Source of the DNA: Leptospira abararensis
Lineage (GTDB): Bacteria; Spirochaetota; Leptospiria; Leptospirales; Leptospiraceae
Assembly: GCF_016918735.1 (NCBI RefSeq)
Contig: NZ_JAFFPR010000035.1
Location: forward strand, 62,001-126,000
Reading direction: 5' to 3'
Length of the DNA: 64,000 nucleotides
A program made the position numbers and the translations under genes. Under the pieces are notes generated by a model that worked only from the letters and a program-made list of their open reading frames with translations, was not told the origin of the DNA and did no database searches. Positions within the stretch are counted from its first letter, which is position 1. The number at the start of each line of letters is the position of its first letter. Positions 6,919 through 17,051 of the stretch are shown here, one piece after another.

Positions 6919-6962
6919 AGAAGGGTAAACCTTCTTCTAAATCTAGCTCCAAAAAGTCTTAA
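6540..6962 (+). CDS. Small basic protein with Lys/Ser-rich tail
   Basis: A 140-residue protein with no signal peptide. Residues 1-90 form a compact, probably helical domain (FQKFLNAMRKLSTEV, then YTQYVRHFIYMAKRNGR). Residues 90-140 are a low-complexity Lys/Ser/Thr tail (SSKSSSKKS at the end) similar in composition to histone-H1-like or nucleic-acid-binding tails. A GGGG run lies 5 bp before the ATG. The frame overlaps the 3' half of the upstream exported-protein frame, and this one has the better codon use. No family recognised; nucleic-acid binding is only a guess from charge. Confidence 0.62.
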   Translation: MSQPKRVAFQKFLNAMRKLSTEVNDSEICKRLEILMATSKDDLPVAVVNQLLQDPKNFDPKSIHEPYTQYVRHFIYMAKRNGRVPSDLLAGEEDKSSSDRTGRKSAKKQSASSQTKRSTSKSTTPVKKGKPSSKSSSKKS

Positions 6963-6992
6963 ATCCTAGGATTCGGTACGATGAAGACCTTG

Positions 6993-7011
6993 CCCTGTGC
7001 GCACCACAGGG
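6993..7011. terminator. Hairpin after the Lys/Ser-rich protein gene
   Basis: CCCTGTG (6993-6999), loop CGCAC, CACAGGG (7005-7011): a perfect 7-bp GC-rich stem 30 bp after the stop at 6962. Only a broken T-run follows (TCATTTCCTTC), so termination would be moderate. Confidence 0.45.
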
Positions 7012-7244
7012 TCATTTCCTTCAAATCCAGCTTTATGGGACATAGGCAACCTTTTTCTTAAATTGACCATTATTAAGCATTTATCCAGGATTTCTTTTCT
7101 CAAAGCTCGCCATCGCTAATTCCCTACAGCCTTAGCTAGATAAATTGCCCAAAAATAGGCAAATACTCAAAATATCACATCTCGGGCTATTTGCCTGAAG
7201 CTGGACACCTAATGGTTGCTATCTTTTCTAAGGCTGTTCGGGTC

Positions 7245-7344
7245 GGGGCAGTTGCTGCTCCATCATGGGCAACCGTTCTAGGGCATGCCTTGTTTCGGGC
7301 AGGCAGTAGAACGGCAATTGGGAAAAGTGCCCGATGGTCGCCCC
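7245..7344. repeat. Large nested imperfect hairpin element
   Basis: Successive complementary arms are nested in order. GGGGC 7245-7249 pairs with GCCCC 7340-7344, CCATC 7260-7264 with GATGG 7333-7337, GGGCA 7267-7271 with TGCCC 7328-7332, and CCGTTCTA 7273-7280 with TAGAACGG 7307-7314. One side has a 13-base bulge. A 100-base, asymmetrically bulged foldback like this resembles integron attC sites, REP/MITE-type palindromes or structured RNAs. I see no integrase nearby and no clear attC core, so the class is open. Confidence 0.5.
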
Positions 7345-7828
7345 TCAAACTTTCGAACTTCAAAAGAAATCCGGTTTCCTTCCTTCTTGAGGGAAAGAAT
7401 AGGAAAAACCAGAAACTTACCATCCTGGATTGCTCAGTGGCGAGATTTCGGCAGTTCTGTTGGGGGAGAGGAAGCTGCAAATTCATCCTATTTTAGTGCA
7501 AAATTCCTCTTTTTCAAAGTATTTTGAAAGGGATACCCATTTACAAAAAAGACTCGGGCCCACCTGATGGATTGGATTTTATTCCTGGAAACTAGGTAAT
7601 CAAGGCCTGAAGCGCCCAAATTCCGACATTTATTGGCCCCAGAGCGGAAGATTACTTGCGGGACATGCAACAGAGTTTTCGGCAAAAGGGAGCAAGCCGG
7701 GACCACACGATCCTGGTCAAAATACTGCCAAGTTGTCATGTGTAGGGAAAATGCATGCCCATGTAAAATTGGCAGAGATCTGAATAGTGGTTGCCACTCG
7801 GGGTCACTCGGCCAGCGTTCTTTCTATT

Positions 7829-8044
7829 ATGGCGGAAACGATACGGCTTAGGGTGAAATGCCATGCCTGCTCCAATTTGATTGAAGGAACGGCTAAATAT
7901 GGGTCGGGACACTTTGTTCCAGAGGGGATTGTATTCGATTTTGTGGCAGTCGGGAAAGTGGAAGGGGCGCAGGGGCGTAGAGTTAAGGCAGAGGTTACTT
8001 GCACCTGCCCGAATTGCGGGGTAAAATGCAAGTATAATGTATAG
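7829..8044 (+). CDS. Small zinc-ribbon-like protein
   Basis: A 71-residue protein starting MAETIRLRVKCHACSNLIEG and ending with two clustered Cys pairs (CTCPNCGVKCKYNV). The arrangement CxxC then CxCPxCGxxxC suggests a zinc ribbon or small metal-binding domain. I chose ATG 7829 over the upstream GTG/ATG positions of the open frame because the conserved-looking part begins here, although no strong SD is visible. The MBOAT gene begins 22 bp downstream, so it may be its leader gene. No specific family recognised. Confidence 0.5.
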   Translation: MAETIRLRVKCHACSNLIEGTAKYGSGHFVPEGIVFDFVAVGKVEGAQGRRVKAEVTCTCPNCGVKCKYNV

Positions 8045-8066
8045 TTGATTAATTATAGGCATATTT

Positions 8067-9542
8067 ATGCTTTTTAATTCGGCAACCTTTGCTATATTTC
8101 TTCCTGCTGCTCTAGGAATCTGGTGGTTTTTGCGCATTTTGTTGATCAAATATTGGCACATCATTGATTTTAATTGGTCAATTAAGGGATTAATATTAAT
8201 CATTTATTTGCTTGCTACAAGTGCGGCTTTTTACTGCTTTTGGAATCCATACTACTTCCTTCTGTTGCTTTGGATTGCATTGGTTGATTATTCTTTGGCA
8301 AGGTTGCTCGGCGCTCTTATATTTCAGGGGTGGCGGAGGTTCGCTTTAGGTCTCTCCCTTGCGAATAGCCTCGGAATTCTTTTTTTCTTTAAATATGGGC
8401 ATTTTATTGCTGAAAATTGGTCAATAATTTTCAATTTAACAACCCCCGACACACTTTTTGGGGCTCATTGGCTACTTCCTGTGGGCATCTCCTTCTATAC
8501 CTTCCAGTCGATTTCCTATATGGTCGATGTCTACAAGAGGGAACTGGAACCTGAACGGCAGTTTTTGTCGTATCTTCTCTTTTTGTCTTTTTTTCCACAG
8601 CTCGTGGCAGGTCCCATTGTCACCGCAAAATCCTTTTTGCCTCAGATCCGCAGGCCCCTCCCTTTTCTCAGAATCCCAGTCCTTTTTGCGGTCTTTCTCA
8701 TTCTACTTGGATTATTTAAAAAAATGGTCCTGGCAGACCATTTGTCGGAAACATCGGATTTTGTATTTTTAAGGCCAACGGAGGTTTCCGCTAAGGCATT
8801 ATGGATTGGGATGTTTTCCTATTCGCTACAGATCTATTGCGATTTTTCGGGTTATACTGATATTGCCCAGGGGACGGCACTTCTTTTTGGATTCCGTTTA
8901 CCAGAGAATTTTAAAATGCCCTACCTTGCGAATGGGTTTTCGGAGTTTTGGACACGTTGGCATATTTCTCTCTCTCAGTGGCTAAAAAAATACATTTATA
9001 TCTCGCTTGGTGGCAACCGAATCGGCCCTCTCCTCACCTATCGAAATTTATTCCTTGTGATGGCAATTGGTGGGTTTTGGCACGGTGCTTCTTGGAATTT
9101 TATCATTTGGGGGAGTTGCCATGGGATTTTGCTAATCTTGGAAAGAAGGACACAAGGGAATAGGTTATGGAATTTTTCTTGGATGCGGCCTTTTCGTATC
9201 CTGGGAACTTTTGTTCTAGTGAGTTTACTTTGGATTTTCTTCCGAAGCATAGATTTTGCTAATTCACTGTGCTACCTACAGGGACTTTTTACCCAAAAAG
9301 AGGGTTTTTCTCTGCCTTACACGATGGAAAAGACCTTTCTTTACTGTTTGTTAGTCATAATTATTGGACATATATTGGGGAATTTTTACTTTAAGGACAA
9401 TAAGCAACTGTTAGGTGTATTTGAAAAATGGCAAAATTCCTTAGGAAAAACCGTTTTTTTAGGAGTTTTGGCCTCTATCTTCATTATCCTCGTCGTTTTG
9501 TTTTCTGCCGATAGTAAACCTTTCGTGTATTTTGTATTTTAG
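8067..9542 (+). CDS. MBOAT-family O-acyltransferase (AlgI/DltB type)
   Basis: Polytopic inner-membrane acyltransferase of 491 residues that moves acyl groups across or to the outer face of the membrane for esterification of a polysaccharide or other surface polymer. Family landmarks are WLLPVGISFYTFQSISY near 135-150, the Asp-rich turn QIYCDFSGYTDIA near 255, FWTRWHISLSQWLKKYIYI near 295, and the invariant histidine in GFWHGASWNF near residue 337. About 10 membrane segments are visible. An SGNH-like gene follows after 8 bp, the usual partner that completes acetyl transfer in the periplasm. A second such pair occurs at 28.8-31.4 kb. The acceptor is unknown. Confidence 0.9.
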   Translation: MLFNSATFAIFLPAALGIWWFLRILLIKYWHIIDFNWSIKGLILIIYLLATSAAFYCFWNPYYFLLLLWIALVDYSLARLLGALIFQGWRRFALGLSLANSLGILFFFKYGHFIAENWSIIFNLTTPDTLFGAHWLLPVGISFYTFQSISYMVDVYKRELEPERQFLSYLLFLSFFPQLVAGPIVTAKSFLPQIRRPLPFLRIPVLFAVFLILLGLFKKMVLADHLSETSDFVFLRPTEVSAKALWIGMFSYSLQIYCDFSGYTDIAQGTALLFGFRLPENFKMPYLANGFSEFWTRWHISLSQWLKKYIYISLGGNRIGPLLTYRNLFLVMAIGGFWHGASWNFIIWGSCHGILLILERRTQGNRLWNFSWMRPFRILGTFVLVSLLWIFFRSIDFANSLCYLQGLFTQKEGFSLPYTMEKTFLYCLLVIIIGHILGNFYFKDNKQLLGVFEKWQNSLGKTVFLGVLASIFIILVVLFSADSKPFVYFVF

Positions 9543-9550
9543 GCGGATAT

Positions 9551-11071
9551 ATGAAACAACGGATATTATTTATATGCCTCTTTGTGGTTTCGTTATTTGG
9601 TTTAGATTTTCTAGTTTTTAAGAAACTCCAGTTTCTTTTACCAAATGAATCTCCTTGGAACACAAACCATTTTTTCAATTTTTTGTATGAATATGAAAGG
9701 ATACGGAATCTTCCCAAAACAAAAAAAAGAATCATCATTGTAGGAAGTTCGGTTGCCTACTATTCGATTGATGCCGGTATGTTAAAGAAATCTTTGTTGA
9801 AAGATTTTTCTTTGGATGTGGATGTTTTTTATTTAGCATATGCAGGGAATAGTCCTCTTTATGTGTATTTATTGCTCAATTGGTTGGATCCTCTGGAGCC
9901 GGATCTTGTGGTCTATCCAATTAATTTTATAGACTACAGGCTCCACCGAACCTACGTTATGTTTCCTGAGGGACGGAATGATTCTGTAGACGAATCGGTT
10001 GTGGTGAAGGATGCACTGACATTTGCTGAGGCTCCGCAATCTTTGTGGGTATTTCCTTGGGAGACATTACAAGAAGTTGGGTATTCCATGGACTGGGAAA
10101 CCTGGTCGAAGTATGTAATCTCTTCTGGATTTTCTTTTTATCGTTATAAAGACATTTACCAACAAAATTTACAAAATTTAATCCAACACCGTTTTGGACG
10201 TAATACCAGTTACCATGCGTATGCAGGAGTTCTCATTCCAGAAGGGATCAATGGGCTTGGATGGACAGGCCAAAGTTTTAGTTTTTTCCCCACAGAAAAA
10301 ATCAAAAACAAAGGTTTTTGGGTGGAGGTTACTTCTTTCCTTTTGGCCGGAAAACCTTGTCGGATGGATATTTCGAATGGAAAAACCAAACAAGAGATCT
10401 TACTCACCAAAGAAGGTTGGGTTCACCTGCATTTAGATTCTAAATTCTTCGAAGATAAAAAGTCAGTCACTGTCAAACTCGAACGGGTATGGTTTGCAAA
10501 CGAGGCAACGGGCGCCTATCTGGATTATCATTACGACCCAATGGGGGTGAGGCTCGAACAAACCTTTGGATTGGAAGAGGCCCGATCGGGAATCCAGTAT
10601 GAACGGGATCCAAGAACGGAAGACTTTCGGTATTTGGGAATGAAAGATGAAGAATATCGGAAATACTTTCACTACCGATTGTTAGAGGGTTTGGAAAAGC
10701 GACCAGGAATTGGATACCTCGTCGCTTTAAAATTGGCAAAAGAAAGGATTCGCGAGGAATCGTTCCGGCCATACTTTCACTTTCGGTATCTCCAAAAAAT
10801 AGCGGATCATTTCCGAGAGCGTAATGTCCCATTTTTACTCATCAACAATCCCGAGAGTCCCATCTCGCTTGATTGGTATGAGGATTCAAATTGGTATCGG
10901 GACCACCTGAAATATTTGGAATCTCTGGCCGGAGGGTCTGTCCATTATTGGGACATCCACCGAAGTTTGCCCATGCAGGGTTTTTCTGACTTCCACCACT
11001 TCACTTATGTGGGAATGGAACAAATGAATCCGATTTATGCCAAAAGAATTGGAAATCTCTTTCCGAAATAG
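9551..11071 (+). CDS. SGNH-like exported or membrane-anchored acyltransferase partner
   Basis: A 506-residue protein with one N-terminal hydrophobic segment (residues 5-22), so periplasmic and probably anchored. A block I serine lies in IIVGSSVAYYS near residue 64. The C-terminal Asp-x-x-His pair lies in SDFHHFTYVGM near 480. These fit the SGNH hydrolase fold of AlgX, AlgJ and DltD-like partners of MBOAT enzymes. It has a central insertion of about 200 residues, likely beta-rich, that could bind the acceptor. It directly follows the MBOAT gene, separated by 8 bp, with AGGCGG as a possible SD. Role inferred from the motifs and the pair. Confidence 0.75.
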   Translation: MKQRILFICLFVVSLFGLDFLVFKKLQFLLPNESPWNTNHFFNFLYEYERIRNLPKTKKRIIIVGSSVAYYSIDAGMLKKSLLKDFSLDVDVFYLAYAGNSPLYVYLLLNWLDPLEPDLVVYPINFIDYRLHRTYVMFPEGRNDSVDESVVVKDALTFAEAPQSLWVFPWETLQEVGYSMDWETWSKYVISSGFSFYRYKDIYQQNLQNLIQHRFGRNTSYHAYAGVLIPEGINGLGWTGQSFSFFPTEKIKNKGFWVEVTSFLLAGKPCRMDISNGKTKQEILLTKEGWVHLHLDSKFFEDKKSVTVKLERVWFANEATGAYLDYHYDPMGVRLEQTFGLEEARSGIQYERDPRTEDFRYLGMKDEEYRKYFHYRLLEGLEKRPGIGYLVALKLAKERIREESFRPYFHFRYLQKIADHFRERNVPFLLINNPESPISLDWYEDSNWYRDHLKYLESLAGGSVHYWDIHRSLPMQGFSDFHHFTYVGMEQMNPIYAKRIGNLFPK

Positions 11072-11107
11072 GATGTTTTTCAATCCTTACATTAGATAAG
11101 GAATTTT

Positions 11108-12157
11108 ATGGAAAAAATCAAAGTTGGAGTCCTGGGCGCAACAGGTTCCGTCGGTCAAAGATTCATTCAACTTTTGGAGAATCACCCTTATTTTACGGTG
11201 ACTCATTTAGCAGCTTCTGAAAAAAGCGCTGGCAAAACATATGGTGAGGTAATGAAATCTCGTTGGAAGATTTCCTCCGATATCCCGGCTTATGCCAAAA
11301 ACATTATCATCTCTTTACCAAATCCTGAAGTGACGAAGGGCGTGCAACTCGTGTTTAGCGGCCTTGATGCATCGATTGCTGGAGAAGTGGAAACCGCTTA
11401 TGCAGAAGCTGGCGTGATGGTTCTATCTAATTCTAAAAATCATAGAATGGATCCGAACGTTCCGATTCTTTCTGCGGAAGTGAATGCGCATCATTTGGAT
11501 GTTTTACAATTCCAAAAGACCAAAGGAAAAATCATTACCAATTCCAATTGTACGATTATGGGCGTTACCATTTCTTTAAAACCTTTGATGGATGCTTTTG
11601 GACTGAAGTCTGTGATGTTGTTTTCTATGCAGGCTATATCTGGTGCGGGTTATCCAGGAGTTCCGACCATGGACATTCTTGGGAATGTTGTTCCATACAT
11701 TGGTGGGGAAGAAGACAAAGCAGAAGTCGAACCACAAAAATGTTTAGGCTCTGTGAAAGACGGGATCATTCAGTCCGCTGATTTTAAAATTTCGGCACAT
11801 TGCAATCGTGTTCCTGTTTTTGACGGACATACAGTTTGTGTCTCTGTTTCCTTTGACAAAAAGCCAAAAAAAGAAGAGATTCTTAAGGTTTGGGCCGATT
11901 TTCAAGGGGAACCGCAGAAATTGGGATTGCCGTTTGCACCAAATCCGGCTATTCTCTACCGCGAAGAAAATGATAGGCCCCAACCACGTCTTGATTTAGA
12001 GACAGGTAGAGGAATGACTACCGTTGTCGGAAGGCTTCGAGAAGATCCAATTTTAGATTGGAAATGGGTAGTACTTTCGCATAACACGATTCGAGGTGCA
12101 GCGGGTGCTGCGATTTTGAATGCAGAGTTATTGTATAAAAAAGGATTTTTTAACTAA
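11108..12157 (+). CDS. asd: Aspartate-semialdehyde dehydrogenase
   Basis: NADPH-dependent reduction of aspartyl phosphate to aspartate semialdehyde, the branch point to lysine/diaminopimelate, methionine and threonine. The product has 349 residues. The Rossmann motif [10 protein letters not shown] spans residues 10-19, the catalytic Cys is in NSNCTIMGV near 149, ISGAGYPGV lies near 178, and the active-site region [14 protein letters not shown] near 230. The sequence type is that of the archaeal/fungal-like ASADH group rather than the E. coli group. AAGGAA lies just before the ATG. An essential amino-acid gene here supports a chromid rather than a dispensable plasmid. It is followed after 19 bp by a conserved gene of unknown function. 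Confidence 0.95.
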   Translation: MEKIKVGVLGATGSVGQRFIQLLENHPYFTVTHLAASEKSAGKTYGEVMKSRWKISSDIPAYAKNIIISLPNPEVTKGVQLVFSGLDASIAGEVETAYAEAGVMVLSNSKNHRMDPNVPILSAEVNAHHLDVLQFQKTKGKIITNSNCTIMGVTISLKPLMDAFGLKSVMLFSMQAISGAGYPGVPTMDILGNVVPYIGGEEDKAEVEPQKCLGSVKDGIIQSADFKISAHCNRVPVFDGHTVCVSVSFDKKPKKEEILKVWADFQGEPQKLGLPFAPNPAILYREENDRPQPRLDLETGRGMTTVVGRLREDPILDWKWVVLSHNTIRGAAGAAILNAELLYKKGFFN

Positions 12158-12176
12158 GGACATTCGCTAAAAAACC

Positions 12177-14180
12177 ATGTTGGATCCAAACCTCCCGGAA
12201 TTAAAAGTAATGGATTACACAGCCTGCCTCCAAAAGGTGCAGGCTATGGATTCACGGGGGGATTTTTCCTACAAAGGAATCTATAAAGTTCTCCTTGTGA
12301 TCTTTGAATGGACGGATAAGTTTTTACAAAACAAAGTCCTTCCCAATGTAGAACAAATTGAACGTGATAGTTCGATAGATCGTGACCGTACAGAAAACTA
12401 TGTGATCGATCTAAGTTATAAACAAAATCCTGCCATCATCAGAAAGATGAATGTCCTCGAGTTTCATCCGAACGAACCCGGGGATCCTGAAAATCCAAAG
12501 ACATTCATCAAACACAATACTGTATTTGCAAGACCCACAACCTCTGATGGGGGAACTGCGTTTCGTTATGCACTCGGACTCAATGAACTTTCTACAGCTG
12601 CCATCAAGGGTTGGTTCAATGAAAAAAGAAAGTATGTTGGAAAAGAAAAGATGCGTAAGGTCATCAAAGCAGCAGTGGATTCTAACAGGTTGTTTGATAC
12701 CTATGCGTCGACTGAAATTGGGAATTTATTCCAATGCCCTTATGACAAAACAAAAGTACAAAAGGATGCTACCATCATCATCCATTTAAAACCCATATTA
12801 AAACAATTGGTGGATGATAAGATCTTATTTTTCTTTCGCAATGATTCGGCCTCAAGGCCTGCCAATAAAAGTGTATTTCTTTACAATCGGCCGTCTGAAA
12901 TTGCCGATCGGTATGATGGATACATTGATTATACTAAAAATACAATTTACCCGGCCCTAAAGAATTTAGGGGTGATGGGGGAAATTACCGAAGATTCTTG
13001 GAGTAATCCGCGTAACCTTTTAACAGAGATTAAAGGGTATATGAATGATTCTTATGGTGACCAAAAAACTCTCATTGAAGAATGTTTGGTTCTAAATGAA
13101 ATTATAGAAAAAGACAAAGAAAGAGAAGAAAAACAAAAACGCAAACAACAGGTTGATGACCTTATGGCTTTCCTTGCGGAAGCTGGTCGTATTGTGGAGG
13201 TCAACTTACTTCGTGTGAGTGGGGAACCATTGACAGATGAGTTTCGGGCGACACTTCTTTCACAACCAGAACTTTTATATACAGAATATGCAGACAACAA
13301 AGTATACAATGAATTTATCCTTCATAAATCTTGTATTCCGCAAGCCATTGAGTCTGCCAAAAGAACCTTTCAAATCAAACATTCGGATTTGGAGATTCGA
13401 GTTTTAAATCAGATGAATGTCACTCTTCATTTGAACGACGAAAGTCCGAAACGACTTTTAGAAGAGATTGAGGCCCAAAGCCTTTTCCAATTCCTGCCTT
13501 TTTTCACTCGGATCTGGCGAATGATTATGGGGAGTATGACGGTTCATAAATTTGAAATTCCTCCCATCAAAGCAAGGTTGCAACAACAACTAACCAGAGA
13601 TTTGGCGAACCAAAAAGTCAAAAAGATTTCTCAAGAAAAAGAACGTCTTGTAAAAGCTCGTTTGAAGGAAAGAGAAGAAGCTGAAAAAGATGCAGAAAAA
13701 AAATCCAAACACTCCCAACAGTCAGCGGCCGCTACTTCCGGTTTTAATGGTGGGGAAGAAGATTATCCAGAGCCTGTCAAACAAGGAAGCCCAGAAGAAG
13801 AGAAAAAATGGAAAGAATCCATTGAAGCCATCATTCGTATTTTAGATGAAGCTTGGGAATTTGGGGTATATCCAGATCGTGAGTATGTACTTTCTAAATT
13901 AAATGGAAAGTTTACCGAAGAGAATTTAATATTTTTTTTGAAGAAGTTTGGTGGAAAGGAAATCTACAGTTTCCCGATTCGAAACCAAAGAGAAAAGTTC
14001 CCTTGGCCAATTCTGATCTCCACTGGCTACCTAAAACGGTATGGCAAAAAACTTTTAGACAAAGTGACTGCAGAAAGTGACCGTCAACGAAGCGAAAAAT
14101 TTCCGAATCAAGAGAAATTTGACATTGCGGAATCGCAATTAGACTTTCTGAATAGAATCTTACCTAGATTGAAACCTTAA
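12177..14180 (+). CDS. Large conserved protein of unknown function
   Basis: A soluble 667-residue protein with no signal peptide. It is largely helical, with charged coiled-coil segments near residues 300-325 ([15 protein letters not shown]) and 480-520 ([15 protein letters not shown]), and a Ser/Ala/Gly linker around 525-540. I do not recognise a domain. It sits tightly between asd and pyruvate kinase, with 19 bp before it and 4 bp after it, so it is very likely co-transcribed with them. Its length and clean frame argue that it is functional, probably a genus-type protein. Confidence 0.82.
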   Translation: MLDPNLPELKVMDYTACLQKVQAMDSRGDFSYKGIYKVLLVIFEWTDKFLQNKVLPNVEQIERDSSIDRDRTENYVIDLSYKQNPAIIRKMNVLEFHPNEPGDPENPKTFIKHNTVFARPTTSDGGTAFRYALGLNELSTAAIKGWFNEKRKYVGKEKMRKVIKAAVDSNRLFDTYASTEIGNLFQCPYDKTKVQKDATIIIHLKPILKQLVDDKILFFFRNDSASRPANKSVFLYNRPSEIADRYDGYIDYTKNTIYPALKNLGVMGEITEDSWSNPRNLLTEIKGYMNDSYGDQKTLIEECLVLNEIIEKDKEREEKQKRKQQVDDLMAFLAEAGRIVEVNLLRVSGEPLTDEFRATLLSQPELLYTEYADNKVYNEFILHKSCIPQAIESAKRTFQIKHSDLEIRVLNQMNVTLHLNDESPKRLLEEIEAQSLFQFLPFFTRIWRMIMGSMTVHKFEIPPIKARLQQQLTRDLANQKVKKISQEKERLVKARLKEREEAEKDAEKKSKHSQQSAAATSGFNGGEEDYPEPVKQGSPEEEKKWKESIEAIIRILDEAWEFGVYPDREYVLSKLNGKFTEENLIFFLKKFGGKEIYSFPIRNQREKFPWPILISTGYLKRYGKKLLDKVTAESDRQRSEKFPNQEKFDIAESQLDFLNRILPRLKP

Positions 14181-14184
14181 AATT

Positions 14185-15618
14185 ATGCCTGCAATTGAAC
14201 AACTAAGAGCTCGAAAAACAAAAATCGTTTGTACCATTGGTCCTGCGACTGCCTCCAAAGATATGATCCGAAGTTTGGCTTTGGCCGGAATGAATATCGC
14301 AAGGATCAATATGAGCCATGGAGATCATGAGTTTCATAGAAAGATCATTCGTATTATAAAATCTTTAAACAAAGATGAATTGCACAAACACCCAATTTCG
14401 ATCCTTCTCGACACACAGGGGCCGGAAATCAGAACTGGTGATGTACAAAACGATCTCCACTTAAAAGTCGGTGAAACCTTTACTTTTCATATCATCCCTG
14501 GGATGGAAGCAGAGGCACAAAGTGTTTTTGTAAACTACAGAGATATTGTTAAAGACCTAAAAGTTGGCGACAAAGTGACTGTGGACAATGGACTCATCAA
14601 CCTAGCGGTACAAGAGATTCGTGAAAACGAACTCGTTTGTACTGTGTTAGATGGTGGTAAGCTGGGTTCTAGAAAACACATCAACCTACCTGGAATTCGA
14701 GTCAATTTACCTTCCATCACTCCCAAAGACCTCAAAGATATTATCTTTGGATTGGAAGAGGATATTGATTTTGTGGCTTTGTCTTTTGTTCGTTCGCAAG
14801 AAGATGTGATCCAACTTCGTGGTATCATTGATGAAAAAAATCACCATGCACAAATCATCGCAAAGATCGAAGACCAAGAAGGTTTAAAAAACTTAGATGC
14901 CATCATTCGCGAATCCGACGGCATCATGGTAGCACGTGGGGATTTGGGTGTGGAAATAGAAATCGAAGAACTTCCCATTGTCCAAAGACGAATCATCAAA
15001 CGTTGCCAAGAAGAAGGGAAACGTGTCATTGTCGCAACGCACTTATTAGAATCTATGATTCAAAATCCTTCTCCTACAAGGGCAGAAGTAACAGACGTTG
15101 CCAATGCTGTCTACGAAGAAGCTGACGCAATCATGTTGTCTGGGGAAACGGCGATGGGGAAATTCCCTGTACGCTGTGTAGAGATGTTGGATAAAATCGC
15201 CCGTAGAATGGAGCTATCGATCAACTTAGGACTTGCTGCCCAAAGAAAACCAAAAGACCAAAAAGAAGAAATGGCCCGTTCTGCTGCGAATTTAGCCGAT
15301 TCCATGCAAGCCCATGCCATCATTGCGATCACTCGTCGTGGGATCACGGCCAATAATTTAGCATCCTTTCATCCTAAATATCCGATTGTCCATGCGTTCA
15401 CTAACATGACGTCTGTTAGACGAAAGCTTTGGCTAACAAGGGGAGTGATTCCTTACCGTGTAGATTTTTCTTCTGATCCAGAAAAAACAATCAAACTGGC
15501 CATCCAAACTCTGGTGAACAATGGATATCTCCAAATGGGTGAAAAAGTGGTGATCCTTTCTGATATTATTGCTGGGGAAGATCGAGTCGAAACCATCCAA
15601 GTCCGCGAAGTAAAATAG
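14185..15618 (+). CDS. pyk: Pyruvate kinase
   Basis: Final glycolytic enzyme: phosphoenolpyruvate and ADP to pyruvate and ATP. The product has 477 residues, normal for bacteria. Motifs include KIVCTIGPA at residues 12-20, INMSHG near 42, the catalytic lysine in [10 protein letters not shown] near 225, [11 protein letters not shown] near 247, and [14 protein letters not shown] near 315. The C-terminal regulatory domain ([16 protein letters not shown]) is present. It begins 4 bp after the upstream gene's stop, and an outer-membrane protein gene starts 5 bp after its own stop, so four genes from asd onward look like one operon. Confidence 0.97.
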   Translation: MPAIEQLRARKTKIVCTIGPATASKDMIRSLALAGMNIARINMSHGDHEFHRKIIRIIKSLNKDELHKHPISILLDTQGPEIRTGDVQNDLHLKVGETFTFHIIPGMEAEAQSVFVNYRDIVKDLKVGDKVTVDNGLINLAVQEIRENELVCTVLDGGKLGSRKHINLPGIRVNLPSITPKDLKDIIFGLEEDIDFVALSFVRSQEDVIQLRGIIDEKNHHAQIIAKIEDQEGLKNLDAIIRESDGIMVARGDLGVEIEIEELPIVQRRIIKRCQEEGKRVIVATHLLESMIQNPSPTRAEVTDVANAVYEEADAIMLSGETAMGKFPVRCVEMLDKIARRMELSINLGLAAQRKPKDQKEEMARSAANLADSMQAHAIIAITRRGITANNLASFHPKYPIVHAFTNMTSVRRKLWLTRGVIPYRVDFSSDPEKTIKLAIQTLVNNGYLQMGEKVVILSDIIAGEDRVETIQVREVK

Positions 15619-15623
15619 ACTTC

Positions 15624-17051
15624 ATGCTCTTTCGGAATCTGATCTCTCTCTTGGTCATTGTATCAATGGGGATTTCGTTTCCTTTGGGGATTGAAGCAGA
15701 AGAAAGAAAATCTGATGTTCCTGAGTGGCTCGGTGAATTCAAAAAATTAGACGAGAAGGAACTTGCCAATAAAAAAGAAGGATGGTATGCGACCGGCCTT
15801 CCTTTGTTCGGCAATGATGCTGTGAATGGATCTGGTCTTGGTGTGCTCGCCAATATTTTCTATAATGGTACGAAATCAGATTCTTCGTTCAAATACACTC
15901 CCTACGAACATATGTTCAACGTGGGAATTTACAGAACCAATCGTGGGACACAAAACAATTATTTAGCTTGGGATGCTCCTTACTTTGCAGATACCGCCTA
16001 CAGGCTTAGGGCCTATGTGGGGCATGATGCTAGTTTTTATAATCAGTATTTTGGTGTGGGAACCGAGAGTTTACAGCCACTATACTACAAAGATAGAAAT
16101 ATGGATGGAAGTCGGATCACTCGCAATGCCACTTATTCTGACTTTGAAAATGCAAATTCCTATGCACGAAATCGTGGGCCGGGAAAAGAATTCACATCGA
16201 ACCAACATTACCACGACTATCAGTTTGAAACGACTTACGGACAGTTTTCTGCAGATAAAACCATTTTCCAAGTGTTTCGCGTTTGGGGTGGGGTGGAGTT
16301 TTCTAAAAATTCTGTTAGGCGGTATGATGGAACTTCCACAGAGGCAAGGGAACCTTTAACAGGTTTGAAAGTTCCGGCAATCGAAGATAATTCCAAAATT
16401 ACAGAAGATGCGAATTCAGGGAAAATCATTGGTATCAATGGGGGAAATTTAAATTACCTGCGTGCAGGCATTGCCTATGATACGAGAGATTATGAACCCG
16501 ATCCAGACCGCGGTTGGCTCATTGAATATAATATCAATAAAGCGGAACGAACGATCGGTTCGGATTTTAATTACATCAGACATTTTGCCCAAGCGAAGAA
16601 CTTTTACCAACCATTCCCGAAACTATTTGAAGAGTTTGTGATCGCACAACGTGTGGCACTCACAAAAATTGAAGGGAATGTTCCTTTTTTTGAATATCGA
16701 TATCTTTTTTCCATCGATGGTCCGTTTGGTGCTCTTGGGGGACAGAACACACTTCGAGGGTTTAGGCAGGAGCGTTTTTTTGGACCTGTCATTGGATTTT
16801 ATAATATTGAATTACGTTACCGTGTGGGAAGTTTTTCTTTCTGGGATCAGTTCTTTCAGCTAAGCATTGTTCCGTTCTATGACGTGGGTCGAGTCTGGGA
16901 CAAATTACGTGACGTGAATGCTCTAGGTTATAAACATGCCCGTGGGGTGGGACTCCGATTGATTTGGGACCAAGCCACGGTCATTTTACTCGACTATGCC
17001 TATTCCAAAGAAGACCAATTGTTTTATTTGGATATGGGCCATACCTTTTAG
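15624..17051 (+). CDS. Outer-membrane beta-barrel protein, Omp85/surface antigen D15-like
   Basis: A 475-residue exported protein. A signal peptide (LISLLVIVSMGISFPLG) precedes a charged segment, then a beta-barrel rich in Tyr, Phe and Gly. The C-terminal half has features of the bacterial surface antigen/Omp85 domain: GQNTLRGFRQERFFGP near 372-388 (the RGF/RGY loop motif), later FYDVGRVWDKL and a final strand ending in the aromatic residue of DMGHTF. No POTRA domains are visible. It probably inserts in the outer membrane; its cargo or lipid role is unknown. It begins 5 bp after pyk. Confidence 0.8.
   Translation: MLFRNLISLLVIVSMGISFPLGIEAEERKSDVPEWLGEFKKLDEKELANKKEGWYATGLPLFGNDAVNGSGLGVLANIFYNGTKSDSSFKYTPYEHMFNVGIYRTNRGTQNNYLAWDAPYFADTAYRLRAYVGHDASFYNQYFGVGTESLQPLYYKDRNMDGSRITRNATYSDFENANSYARNRGPGKEFTSNQHYHDYQFETTYGQFSADKTIFQVFRVWGGVEFSKNSVRRYDGTSTEAREPLTGLKVPAIEDNSKITEDANSGKIIGINGGNLNYLRAGIAYDTRDYEPDPDRGWLIEYNINKAERTIGSDFNYIRHFAQAKNFYQPFPKLFEEFVIAQRVALTKIEGNVPFFEYRYLFSIDGPFGALGGQNTLRGFRQERFFGPVIGFYNIELRYRVGSFSFWDQFFQLSIVPFYDVGRVWDKLRDVNALGYKHARGVGLRLIWDQATVILLDYAYSKEDQLFYLDMGHTF

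Larger units (their letters stand above)
6963..7828. other. Gene-poor stretch with hairpins and decayed-looking frames
   Basis: No convincing gene in 866 bp. It holds a hairpin after the preceding gene, the inverted repeat AGGCAAATA/TATTTGCCT (7157-7165 with 7188-7196), and the large nested hairpin described separately. Short open frames exist, for example 7191-7496 on the plus strand, but they have poor starts and run through the hairpin arms. A Cys-containing frame at 7633-7851 begins with TTG and has no SD. The region resembles a site of past insertion and decay. Confidence 0.6.

Noticed and set aside
7191..7496. A 101-codon plus-strand frame in the gene-poor stretch
   Set aside because: It runs through both arms of the nested hairpin, has no ribosome binding site, and the antisense strand is equally open. 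More likely repeat-derived.
7633..7851. A Cys-rich 72-codon frame resembling a zinc ribbon (CGTCNRVFG)
   Set aside because: TTG start without SD, overlaps the better small zinc-ribbon gene at 7829, and the Cys spacing is irregular.
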